From Takakia lepidozioides (Eukaryota > Streptophyta > Takakiopsida > Takakiales > Takakiaceae): 64,000 bases of DNA. Below, in pieces: positions 40,791-51,200 of this stretch; positions within the stretch are counted from its first letter, which is position 1; each line of letters starts with the position of its first letter. The notes under the pieces are model-generated. The model had not been told where the DNA came from and did not search any database. It was given only the letters and a program-made list of their open reading frames with translations. The translations under genes were made by a program, and so were the position numbers. The stretch lies in contig CM060732.1 in NCBI GenBank assembly GCA_030704615.1, positions 2,480,001-2,544,000 of the forward strand, in the 5' to 3' direction.

Positions 40791-43700
40791 ATGGCGGAAA
40801 ACCCGAGCGCTATAGTGTACTGCCCTCCTCACGAGCAGCTAGAGCTTCATTTCCGTGCAGAGGGGACATCTGCCGGGTGATGGAGAAATATCTGTGCGTT
40901 CGATACCACCTGAAACCGGGGTCGGTTTTTTTGGAGGAGGAAAAGAAGGACTCAAACGGCCTTGTTGTCGAGAGTATTGTTGTGCTCCACGATAATTTCG
41001 GCGATGGCAGGGAATGGCGAGTTTCACCATCGGACAGCGTCATATACAGGGCTGTTGGGGACTTCATTTGCCCACCAAATGCACCTTCTATCCTTGCGCC
41101 TTCCACGAAACAATCCACGAATAAGAGAGTGGCTACCTCAAAGAGAGAAGTCCGCAACGAAGTAAATCCAGAGCCGAACCCATCCATGAAGACGAGCGAG
41201 AACCGGGTTGTTCACAACCTGTCCGACTCAGACGAGGTCATGGAAGTTCCGAGGTCGTCCTGGAGATCAGGCAAGTCCTCAATGGACGTCAGTGGAGGAG
41301 GGAGTCATATTCCCAGCACGACCACCGCAGTTCGATCTATTCTTGAAATTCTACGAGGGCTTCACCTGGAGGGACACCGGTCGGAGCTGGCCGGGCTGGA
41401 CTACAGCAAGTTCGCAATTAAATCGGTTACATGCCTTCCCGCCGACGTCGACGGTAATATCTTCCCTCCTCGGGCGGACTACTCGAGGGCGTCCGGAATG
41501 TTGACAGATATGGATAGAAAACATGACGGTCATCCTTGGTGCGTTACCAAAAACCACCAGCATGAAGATGCTCGATGGTGTGCGGGTGCGCTACGTTGTT
41601 TGTGCGGGCGCGTTGCGGTGTTTTCTCCCCAACTTGCTTCCACTTTAAATCCAGAGGTCACGGAACGAGACCGATTGGACAGGCACAGCTCATCAACCAT
41701 TTCGAGCTCAAGAGAAGGTTCCGAACTCCACATTTAAGTGTGTGCATTGCAAAGAACCACCACACTGCATGTCTGTTTGTAATGCCAAGCAGTTCTATGT
41801 GTTGCACCGTTTCCCTGACCTCACCCGAGCTTGCATACACGTTGGTTCCCATTGTCACAAATTTGGCGAGGGGGAACTCGCGGGAGGCTGCCCACGAGGC
41901 AGAGCAGCTCGTTCAGGAGGAGGTTAAGTTGAGACCGGGTGCCAAACCCAAACAGATACAGCTCCAAGCCGCCCATAAGATGGCATTGGCCAGAATTATG
42001 TCGGAAGACGGCTCCGATAGAGTTCCTCTCGATGAGAAGGAAATGGAGGCATTACTGGAGTCGGTGTCCCACGTAGGTTCACCGAATGTCCAAACCACAT
42101 TGTCTCATGCAAACAGAAATTGGGCGTGGCTCGGATATGCACTCCATTCTGGAGGTGAAGCGATGATGTGGATATGACTACATTCATGGAAGTAGGTTTC
42201 CAGGACAAGGGACTGAGGCAGATCGTTGTTTCGTATTCAAAATGTCCACGTGTGGACCTGGCAGCGGCGTCGAACTGGTCGACAGGATGACGAGTGGGGA
42301 CTTGTCAAACAGTTGGGTCATGTTCGACCATATCAAGCGAATTACAAATCACCAGTGGGTGACAATGGGTGCACATGTCTACGACACCCACTGCAGGATG
42401 CTAATGACATTGCTATTTGTGAGATGAAAGGAGAGGACACACAATCGGAGATGCTTCTTTGGCAGGGAATAAACGAACAGACGGCCAAGGCGGGATTGCC
42501 CCCTCCCAATTTCCGTGGTTTCATGGCGGACAACGCACAAGCAAATTGGGGCTGCCATCCGAAGGGTGTACGGGCAAGACCCCAATGTTCCCATGGAAGG
42601 CAAGGAGAGATCTTGTGGGTTCTATTTTCTGCAGAGCCTTTCGTAGTACACAACCAGGCTCGTGGCGCCAGATTTCAGAGAGGAGCACCGTTCCATGTGC
42701 CTTGCGTGGAAGCGCGCTCCCACCTTGGATGATGCAGAGACACAGTTTGCATGTATACGGGCTTGGTGGACATCGTCAGGTGCTGTAAGGAAATCAGACG
42801 AGGGAGCAATGGTCAGTTGGCTAGCATGGTGGCATTATCGTTTCCTCCAGTTCGGCGACTATATGCGGGAGGTGAGTTGCACGAATTCGCGTCCCGTTGA
42901 ATATTATTCTTGGCCATATTTGTAACTTGCTTGTAACCTCAACATGTGCTTGTGCAGGAAATGTGTCTCGACTCCGACACCGACATGCCCACGACAAACA
43001 TGGCTGAATCAGTGCACTCTTCCTGGCGTGCCTCCTCTGCGGCGCATCTGGTGGACATCCTCACTGCCACAACGGAGGACATTGTGAGGTCAATTATGCA
43101 GCAATGCAGGTACAACGAGTTCTTGAAAGGGAAACAGTGGGGCTTGGGGCCGGACAGGCAGGAAATGCTATAATGCGGACTGCCTCTAGATCGAAGAATC
43201 CTCGGAAGTGGGCGGCGGCCTTGCGAGAGGGCCTTCGGGACACGCCATTGCTGCGAAGAGGCCAACATTTGGAAGGAGATGTTCATACCCGTCCAGTGAG
43301 ACGAAGACTTGACGAGGCACCTGGCGGAGAAGAGGATTCATGGCGAGCTGACAAGAATATTCGCACGCTCCCTCGTGGTCCGGTGATGTTGCCCGAGGAG
43401 GTCTCGTCGAGCACCGCAAGTCCTGCACATTCAAGATCGCCATCTCCTTTGAGCACAGGGCGCGTGCTCCGGCAACATAACGAGCCATCTGTAGTAAAGC
43501 AGTACAACTTCCCATTGTGGAGACAAGAGTGTCGGAGTCACAGTGGAGAATTGCGAGGACATTGTCGGCATTTCGAGGGAAGTGCTGCGCCATCCGGGTG
43601 GATACGAGAGCACGCTGTGGTGAGATGATTTGGAGGAACCCACACGGTGCTGTACCTGCACCTTGTTTCAGTGGCAGATTTTTGACTCCCACATTTGCTC

Positions 43701-44376
43701 ACGCCACAACGCAGACATTTGGTTCTGTAGGCACGACATAATGACCTGTATATTTGGCAAGCCCAAGTACGGGATTCAGGGAATGCCGGAGCCTCCGGGC
43801 GTCTGGCCTGTTGCACCGGGTTGCAGCCCTCTCTCAGAATGAGGCGGATGCTCTATCTGCAGCAGGATTTTGAATGGTGCAACGCACAGACATCCCGGCC
43901 CACGCATTTCCGTTCCTCAGACCCAACCATTGCAGACTGCTCGGTCCAATAGAGACGGATTGGACAATTCTGCACATCCCACAATGCGATTCGGAAGAGT
44001 GAAGAGACGACACCCTCCCAACAAGTTGAATGAGACTCAGATTGCCAATGCTCTTGGGATGGCTTGCACTATTCAGAGCTCCGTGGACGTACCCCCACCC
44101 GGCCTTGGGTGTGGTGTATCGGATGGCAACGGCCGGCTCGGCTGTACGCGACGATGTATACACAATTACGATTGGAGTGGAGCCGACTTGCAATTGTACG
44201 GACTTCTCGTTGATGGAAGCAAAGAAGGGTTCGAAGTATTATCCGTGCAAGCATCTGTATTACATTTACCTGAAGAGGTTGAGGATGAACGTGACTATTG
44301 ATGAATTTATTCATGCACCGGCGTTGAGCGTGAACGAGCTGCACAAACTCCTCCTTAGGGATTCCAGAAATCATTG
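40791..44376 (+). pseudogene. B2 transposase (MULE-like with SWIM finger), frameshifted
   Basis: ATG at 40791. Order of domains: N-terminal region (LCVRYHLKPGSVFLEEE), acidic SDSDEVMEVP, a MDRKHDGHPWCVTK block and the Cys/His domain (HCKEPPHCMSVCNA, TRACIHVGSHCH, about 41740-41860). Then the catalytic region: SWVMFDHIKRI (first Asp, about 42315-42335) and FRGFMADNAQANWG (second Asp, about 42530), then RSMCLAWKR in place of the CxxH phrase of locus C. An 86-bp intron lies at 42872-42957 (GTGAGT...TGCAG). After NMAESVHSSW comes the SWIM finger CNCTDF...PCKHLYYIY (44189-44260) and a TGA at 44374-44376. Breaks: 2 extra bases near 40835, an extra A near 41551, and several shifts around 41870-44030. 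Confidence 0.75.
42872..42957 (+). other. Intron in the B2 transposase
   Basis: GAG|GTGAGT to TGTGCAG|GAA, phase 0, between MRE and EMCLDSD. The transposase of locus C has a phase-0 intron at exactly the same protein position (50202-50329), although the two introns have unrelated sequence. Confidence 0.8.
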
Positions 44377-44514
44377 ATGGGGCAAAGGAATCCTCCATAT
44401 GGATATTTTCAATTGCATTTTGTTGTATCAGACTTTTTTTTGCAGTGTAATGAATGCACCCCAAACTCCTGGAATGAGGCAATATTCCATTCAAACTGAG
44501 ATCCAACAAAGCAG

Positions 44515-44760
44515 TTGTGGGGCCATTTCTGGAAAAATGGCGCCGAATTTCTCTTTTTGGGGCCGAAAACTGGCTAAGTCCCAACATGCACTGGTACCTG
44601 TGTCAAGGAAAATGGCGCCGAATTTCTCTTTTCTGGGCCGAAAACTGGCTAAGTCCCAACATGCACTGGTACAGTGTCTGGAAAATGGCGCCGAATTTCC
44701 CTATATTGCGCCGAAAACTGGCTAAGTCCCAACATGCATTGGAAAAATGGCGCCGAATTA
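44515..44760. repeat. B2 right-hand short array, GGAAAATGGCGCCGAATT units
   Basis: Three and a half copies of a 60-75-bp unit: AAATGGCGCCGAATTTC, GGCCGAAAACTGGCTAAG and TCCCAACATGCACTGG. Here the units are head-to-tail, not alternating. This array is missing from B1, whose deletion ends exactly in its last unit. Confidence 0.85.
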
Positions 44761-45101
44761 CCTGTCATGAGGGGACCTATAGTCGCGGAATTCGGCACCA
44801 TTTTTCGCCAGAGAGACCTATTACCGCGAAATACGTCGCCGTTTTTTCAGGTTACGGACCCTTTACCACGAAATTCGGCGCCATATTTGCACATGTCGCT
44901 GGGAATTGGCATGAGCGCAAGACGAAATATCATGAGCACAACTGTCAAAACTGCAATTTTCCCCTTCAAGGGACCGAATAATATATTTGTTTTTCCTGAC
45001 ACATTGCATTAAATTATTGTTTTTTATTGTTTTTTATTTTCGAAATTTGTACTTCTGCTCATGAAAACCAATTGTCTTACTACTCCGCTCATGCCGCTCA
45101 T

Positions 45102-45122
45102 GCTCATGAAATAGCAAACCTC
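45102..45122 (-). repeat. B2 right terminal inverted repeat
   Basis: GCTCATGAAATAGC followed by AAACCTC, inverted relative to 36552-36572 and matching the B1 left end apart from one base. Confidence 0.8.
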
Positions 45123-46882
45123 CTCAAACAGTGTGCGTTGACGCACACTGTTTGAGCTGCCAGGTAAGTGTTCATTGAACCGCAGACACATGCCTTGTAC
45201 TGCCGAATTTCACAGGGGAAAAACAGTGACAAGGCGTGCTCAAACAGTGTGCGGCAACGCACACTGTTTGAGCTGCCAGGTAAGTGATGATTGATCCTCA
45301 AATACAAACCCTATGTGGCCGATTTTCAGATGACAAATGCAATGACATGGTGAGCTCAAACAGTGTGCGTTGACGCACACTGTTTGAGCTGCCAGGTAAC
45401 TGTTCATTGAACCTCCGAGACAAACCCTATGTGGCTGATTTTCAGATGACAAATGAAATGATATGGTGAGCTCAAACAATGTGCGTTGACGCACACTGTC
45501 TGAGCTGCCAGGTAAGTGACGATTGAACCTCAAATACAAACCCTATGTGGCCGATTTTCAAATGACAAATGCAATGATATGGTGAGCTCAAACAGTGTGC
45601 GTTGACGCACCTATCTGAGCTGCCAGGTAAGTGACGATTGAACCTCAAATACAAACCCTATGTGGCCGATTTTCAAATGACAAATGCAATGATATGGTGA
45701 GCTCAAACAGTGTGCGTTGACGCACACTGTTTGAGCTGCCAGGTAAGTGATGATTGAACCTCAAATACGAACCCTATGTGGCCGATTTTCAGATGACAAA
45801 TGCAATTATATGGTGAGCTCAAACAGTGTGCGTTGACGCACACTGTTTGAGCTGCCAGGTAAGTGATGATTGAACCTCAAATACAAACCCTATGTGGCCG
45901 ATTTTCAGATGACAAATGCAATGATATGGTGAGCTCAAACAGTGTGCGTTGACGCACACTGTTTGAGCTACCAGGTAAGTGATGATTGAACCTCAAATAC
46001 AAACCCTATGTGGCCGATTTTCAGATGACAAATGCAATGATATGGTGAGCTCAAACAGTGTGCGTTGATGCACACTGTTTGAGATGATTGAACCTCAAAT
46101 ACAAACCCTATGTGGCCGATTTTCAGATGACAAATGCAATGACATGGTGAGCTCAAACAGTGTGCGTTGACGCACACTGTTTGAGCTGCCAGGTAAGTGA
46201 TGATTGAACCTCCGAGACATGCCCTGTATTGCCGAATTTCATAGGGGAAAAACATAGACAAGGTGTGCTCAAACAGTGTGCGGCAACGCACACTGTTTGA
46301 GCGCCAGATAAGTGTTCATTGGTCCTCAGAGACATGCCCTATGTGGCCGATTTTCAAATGAAAAAGGCAATGATAAGGGTAGCTCAAACAATGTGCGCCA
46401 ACGCACACTATTTGAGCTTCCAGGTAAGTGATGATTGATCCTCAAATTCATACTCTATGTGGCCGATTTTCAGATGACAAAGGCAATGACAATGTGAGCT
46501 CAAATAGTGTGCGTTGACGCACACTGTTTCAGCTGCCATGTAAGTGATGATTGATCCTCAAATACATGCCGTTTGTGGCCATTTTTCAGATGAAAAAACA
46601 ATGACAAGGTGGGCTCAAAGAGTGTGCGCCAACGCACACTGTTTGAGCTGCCAAATAGTGGAGAATTGAGCCGGGCATAGTGGCCCTATCTGGCCGTTTT
46701 TCACACCATCAACCAAGTAAAATGCGGGGCTCAAACAGTGTGCGTCAATGCACACTGTTTCAGCATCCAATTCGTGGTGGATTTAACCTGCCGTAGTTCC
46801 CCAATTTGGCCGTTTCAGACATCAACAAGCCAGCAAAATGGAAGGCTCAAACAGTGTGCGTCAACGCACACTTTTTGAGCTT
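45123..46882. repeat. Array C: sixteen palindromes, period about 115 bp
   Basis: Palindromes with arms CTCAAACAGTGTGCG and CGCACACTGTTTGAG start near 45122, 45239, 45355, 45471, 45590, 45705, 45818, 45935, 46048, 46152, 46268, 46382, 46498, 46615, 46731 and 46847. The centre is GT-TG-AC in most, and GG-CA-AC, GC-CA-AC or GT-CA-AC in others. Spacers are themselves repeated (GCCAGGTAAGTGATGATTG, then CCCTATGTGGCCGATTTTCA) and diverge toward the right end. The unit at 45590 has lost part of one arm. Frames in this block (45104-46335) are repeat translations. Confidence 0.95.
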
Positions 46883-47118
46883 CTTGTTCGCCGTTGATGC
46901 AACCTGGCAGAGATGCCGTGTGTAGACTATGTTGATATCGAAATAGAATCTCAACTTGGGTTCACATCAGCAATGAAGCACAAAGGTGGGTTTCAAAGAT
47001 TGTACCTTTTTTTTGGCTGCTCCAGAAGACTCCCCAATTGCCGGGGACTCTTTGCGCTTTGGACTGCTCTCCACGCCTCTCATGTTCTGGAGCATCTCCC
47101 CCATCCTCTCTTCCACTA
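46883..47118. other. Region downstream of the small gene of locus C
   Basis: About 235 bp with no clear gene. On the minus strand it may hold the last exon or 3' UTR of the small gene; I cannot place a splice site with confidence. Confidence 0.3.
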
Positions 47119-47406
47119 TTAGGTTCTTCGTGAGGCCAGCGTCAACATCAATCTTCGGCGTCTGCTCTCTCCCTCGGATGCAGTGTCCTCCTCATCTGTT
47201 CTTGGAACTATGGCAGGCTGCTGTTCTTCCCCGGATTCCTGCTCTTCCATCGCTGAACTTTGCTCTTTGCCCTCTTCTTCCGTCTTTTCCTCTTCGGCCA
47301 CTCTTTCCATCCTCATTCTATATCTGGCTCTATTCCTGTTTCTAGAGCTCGTGAAGTATAATGACTTCCTTCTCTTCCTCCTCCTCTGGAAACAAGGGCT
47401 CCCCAC
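47119..47406 (-). CDS. Small basic/acidic protein gene of locus C (exon)
   Basis: The minus strand reads FQRRRKRRKSLYFTSSRNRN, then RARYRMRMERVAEEEKTEEE and an acidic, Gln-rich tail ending RRRRLMLTLASRRT. A good splice acceptor (TTGTTTCCAG) lies immediately before AGGAGGAGG (RRR), so the ATG is in an upstream exon. The RRRKxRxSLYFTS block and RAxxRMR block are shared with 3751-4131 of locus A. In both loci the gene lies between palindrome array and transposase and reads toward the array. Function unknown. Conservation of the basic block with a divergent tail is what one expects of a DNA-binding head. Confidence 0.6.
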   Translation of the reverse strand: MGSPCFQRRRKRRKSLYFTSSRNRNRARYRMRMERVAEEEKTEEEGKEQSSAMEEQESGEEQQPAIVPRTDEEDTASEGESRRRRLMLTLASRRT

Positions 47407-48278
47407 GATGCCTCTAGAGCTCTCCAGTTTGACGTTTGCAACAAGGGTTGCTATTGCATGTAACCAAAATCAAAATTGGACATTGTCAACCGTATTTGGA
47501 TGCGGGTGTTGTTATTGTGTGCGAACGGAATTCATCCATTTCGGCGTCTTTGTATTATTCAAGAAATAAAGTGCTAGAAAATATGTACATACGTTGCATG
47601 TACTTGTGATATATGTCAGATGTACTTCGCCGCCTACCAATATATGGCGGCCTTCTTGCATGGTTTCAAATTCGGAAGTGCCGTAGAAATCTAATGCTAG
47701 TTCAATTTGGAGCAGTTCTTGCAGATTCGCCATAAATGTTGTGCTTCACATATGCCTCCACGTGTTTCGTACTGCATGCCCTGTGCTTTGCATTTTGCCG
47801 TCATCGTCGCCATGGGGTCATTCGGTATAAAGGGTTGTGTCGAAATGATCTTGTGTTGCACACATCCGTGCGAGGTGACTCTTGGAGTGTCAGTGTTTGT
47901 GCTGTGCTCTTCTGGCACGGCACGACCTCATTACATTTCGGGGTCTTCTTGTTTACTGCTCTCCAGGGTTGTTGCCGTCTTTCCATAAAGGATGGTTTCA
48001 TGTCATGTTCAGGGTTTTTTTTTCATCCAAAAACAGCACGGCTTCTTGTGGCTTCCTGTATTTGAAAACAGTTTTTCTAGTTGGTGTCTCTCAGCGTGGT
48101 TATCTCCGAAGTTCAGTGCATGTCATTCCTGCATCCTTTTGATGCATTGCCCGCAGCTTGGGTTAGTGCTACCCTCGTTGACCTCAATTTTTTTGTGGTG
48201 GATCCCCTTTCGAGAATTGCGGGCTATCAATTCGGGGATTCCGTTGTGAATCGAAAGTTTCGGTCAGCGTAGGAAAAC
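47407..48278. promoter_or_regulatory. Divergent intergenic region of locus C
   Basis: About 870 bp between the heads of the small gene and the transposase; both promoters should lie here. No array-type palindrome and no convincing TATA box were found. GGTATAAAGG at about 47825 is the best candidate for the transposase direction but lies 450 bp upstream of its ATG. Confidence 0.3.
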
Positions 48279-51200
48279 ATGTCCAGGGACAGAGATAGAC
48301 TAGCCCGATTTCATTCCAATGCAGGTAGTCTTCCACTGACTGCCACTGCAGACGACGATGGGTTTGCAGTTGTTCAGAGGATGAGCTGGTTACAGTGTTC
48401 CCACTGGAATTGGGTTCTCTGCTTGTTCAAAAAGAGGTGTATGACGAGGTTGGGAATTTGGATTCTGGACATTTGGAGAAACCATTGGTTGGCGAGTGTG
48501 GAAGGAAGTGGAGAGTCCTTCCAGGCACATACCGTGTCCTTGGAAAAGAGAGAAGACAATCAGTAGGATCAGTCATTACCCCTGGAACTGCAGCATCGGT
48601 CGTGCAGCAAAAGGTTCATGTGAAACAAGAGGTGAGCACATCCACTACATTCATGACTCTTTCAGACTCGTCCTCGGAGGATGTTTCTGAGATTCCTCCG
48701 CCAATGCAGACTACATTCTTGGATGAATCTGAATTGCAAGAGATAACGAGTGTCATTCCAAAATTGAAAGCCCTCGCAGGGGTGCCTGGGTGCAAGAGCG
48801 AGCTGCGTTTTGTTGATTGGGAGTCCCTTCATGTGCAGCGGGTTCAATATGTGCCAGCAGAGTTTGATGGGGACATCTTGTTTGAGCTCAACCCTCCCAC
48901 GTCTTCCAATGGACTGGCTGGGCTTCTGCAGGGCATGGACAAGAAACATAACGGACACCCTTGGTGCAGGACAAAAACGTCAAACATCCACAACGACATT
49001 GGATTGAAATTTCGAAGGTCGGTTTGCGTTGGGCATTGCAAGTGCCTGAATATATCTTGCCCTCGCCTGAGAAACAGCGCTCAACCAAACGAAAGTGAGT
49101 GGGAAGGTGTGCCCTTGAATCCTTTCACCCCAGGACTTGCCCCTCCCAAGACCAATACTTTTGTGTGCAGGTTCTGCAAACTTTCCCCGTCCTGTGTTTC
49201 TGTGTGCCACGCTCGTATGTACCAGGTGGCACACCGATGCAAGACAATGACTCGTGCCTGCATTCATATGGGTGCACACGAGCATCTTGTGTCCAAAGGA
49301 AGTTGCAGGGATAGCGTCCTGGAAAAACACATATTGGGTGAAGGGGATTCGACACAACCAATGCTGGATGCAGATTTGCTTGATGCAGTGATGGACCATT
49401 TCTCCGTGTTGAGCTCTCCTAATATTCGAAACCAGGTGAATGCACTCAGAGTCGGCACATGCACTGCTGGATTCATGGACAACATTATGGACCTCAAACG
49501 GAGAAGTCGCTATGAATTCATTCAAAACAGTATCTTCCCTGGCCAGGGCTCATCCAAGGTGTATTTGTTCAAGATGTCCGCAGTGGGCGAAGGCAGTGGT
49601 GTGAGCATTGTCCGCCGAATGCAACCTGGAGGAGATTTGGCTAAATGTTGGTTGATGTTTGATCACTGCAAATGGGTGAAGGGTTGAACAACCATGGCGT
49701 GCCATGTGTATGATCCAGCGTACCAGCGTGTGCTCTCAATAGCAATTTGTGATATGCAGTCGGAGGACACTGAATCCCAGATGCTCATGTGGAATTCGCT
49801 CCTGGCCGTCATGCAGCGCAATGGAATACAGAACACAAATTTTGCGGGCTTCATGGCTGATAGTGCACAGGCAAATTTCAATGCAGTGCGGCGCTGTTTT
49901 GGTTCGGGGGATCTAAGGTCCCAATGGAAAATAGGGAGCGCACATGCCTCTTCCATTGGAGTCAATCTCTGGCACGTCATACAAAGCGGTGCATTCGCCC
50001 TGACCTTCAGTTGGAGCACAGAGGCTCTGTCTCAAGTACAAAAATGCCAACTCAATGGGAGAAGCTGAGAGCACTTACCAAGCAATCCGGGCTTGGTGGT
50101 TCTCCTCTGGTGCTGCTACTGGTATCCACCTGAAGGAGTTGGAGGACTGGTTGGTTTTCTGGCACTTCAGATACAGACAGTGGGGAGCTTTCATGACGAC
50201 GGTAAGCCTCTTGAATCCCAAATCAGAAATTTTGCATCGTGCCTCTTCATTTGGGGTTCTTGGATTGTCGCTTGCAGAACCTCTTCCATTTCCTTTCCTT
50301 CTCACATTTCCATGCAATGCCTCATACAGGACATGTCCTTGGAGGACTTGGCCGACATGCCATCCTGTAATTTGGCGGAGACTGTTCATAACGCCTGGAT
50401 GCAGCAATCTACTAAAGCAGGTCGTGACTTGTACGTGGCCACTGCTGATGACATGGTGCGGGCACTCACACAACAAACCAGGTACCGCAATTTTCTGATG
50501 GGACGGGGTGGAGGCAAGGGCCCCGATACAACTTTGTTGATGCTAAGGGCTGCGAGTAGGTCCAGAGACCCATCCAAGATGGCCAGAGCTCTGAACAGGT
50601 GCACTGAAGGCTCCCATTTGCAATCCAGGCTCCCTCATTTGGAAGGCGAGGAAAGATTTGGATCATGCAAAAGGAAATTGAACACTCTTCCAGGTTCAGA
50701 TGGAGATTCCATCGCCTAGACAGGGTCAATTTCTCTGTGCCAAGGTGTCTCCAGTGCAGACTAAGTCGTGTGCCGGCCCCTTCCCAGGTGGGTCCTCCTC
50801 CTGTGGAGCAGGTGCAGAACATGCAAGCACAGCAGCAGGAATCCCATTGGAGGAGGTGGTGGCCATGGTGCAAGAATCTGATTGCATTGATAGTGAGTGG
50901 CATATAGAACGCACCCCACCAGGATCTAGAGTTGCTTGCATGGCAATTCGGACCCCCTCTTTCAAGAAATGCAAATCAAAAATATGCAAAGGCTCCAGGG
51001 GGACTCCAGCTCCAACATTCACAGGGTTGTTCCGACCTTATCATAGTGGGGAGTCAAAGGACCACAAGTTCTGGTTCTGCCCAGACGATATGGCACGATG
51101 CGTCAAGGGAACAGTTTGTCCTTCGTGATAATGAAACCCCCTCCCCCCGCAATTTGGCCTGTGAAACTTGGGACGTCGCTGTCAACAACCGAGATAAGCA

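Larger units (their letters stand above)
36552..45122 (+). mobile_element. B2: near full-length two-gene MULE-like transposon, 8.6 kb
   Basis: Ends: GGGGGCT plus GCTATTTCATGAGC-type repeat at left (outer bases GGGGGCT, then GCTATTTC), and the inverted GAGGTTT version at right. Order: small acidic gene (minus, 37189-36773), 3.3-kb palindrome array, transposase (plus, 40791-44376), a second short array (44515-44760), terminal CATGAGC motifs. It is B1 in inverse orientation with about 3.3 kb extra. The flanking eight bases (ATTCAGAT and CTCAAACA) do not match, so no target duplication is seen. Its right end abuts array C directly. Confidence 0.85.

Noticed and set aside
36552-45122. Assigning family B to Zisupton/KDZ because of the 8-bp duplication and SWIM finger.
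   Set aside because: The catalytic region in relative C shows the MULE order (FDH, MADSAQAN, CLFHW with CxxH) and I see no KDZ signature. A tree would decide.
7572-45122. B1 and B2 as the two arms of one giant inverted-repeat transposon.
   Set aside because: Each has its own two terminal repeats, and B1 has its own target duplication in an older Ty3 element.
45104-46335. Minus-strand ORFs in array C (MYLRFNRHLPGSS type).
   Set aside because: Repeat translation; each ends or shifts with the unit length.
45123-46882. Array C as a CRISPR array (36-bp palindromic repeats at a constant 115-bp period).
   Set aside because: The spacers are themselves copies of one another, so it is a tandem repeat with a palindrome in each unit.
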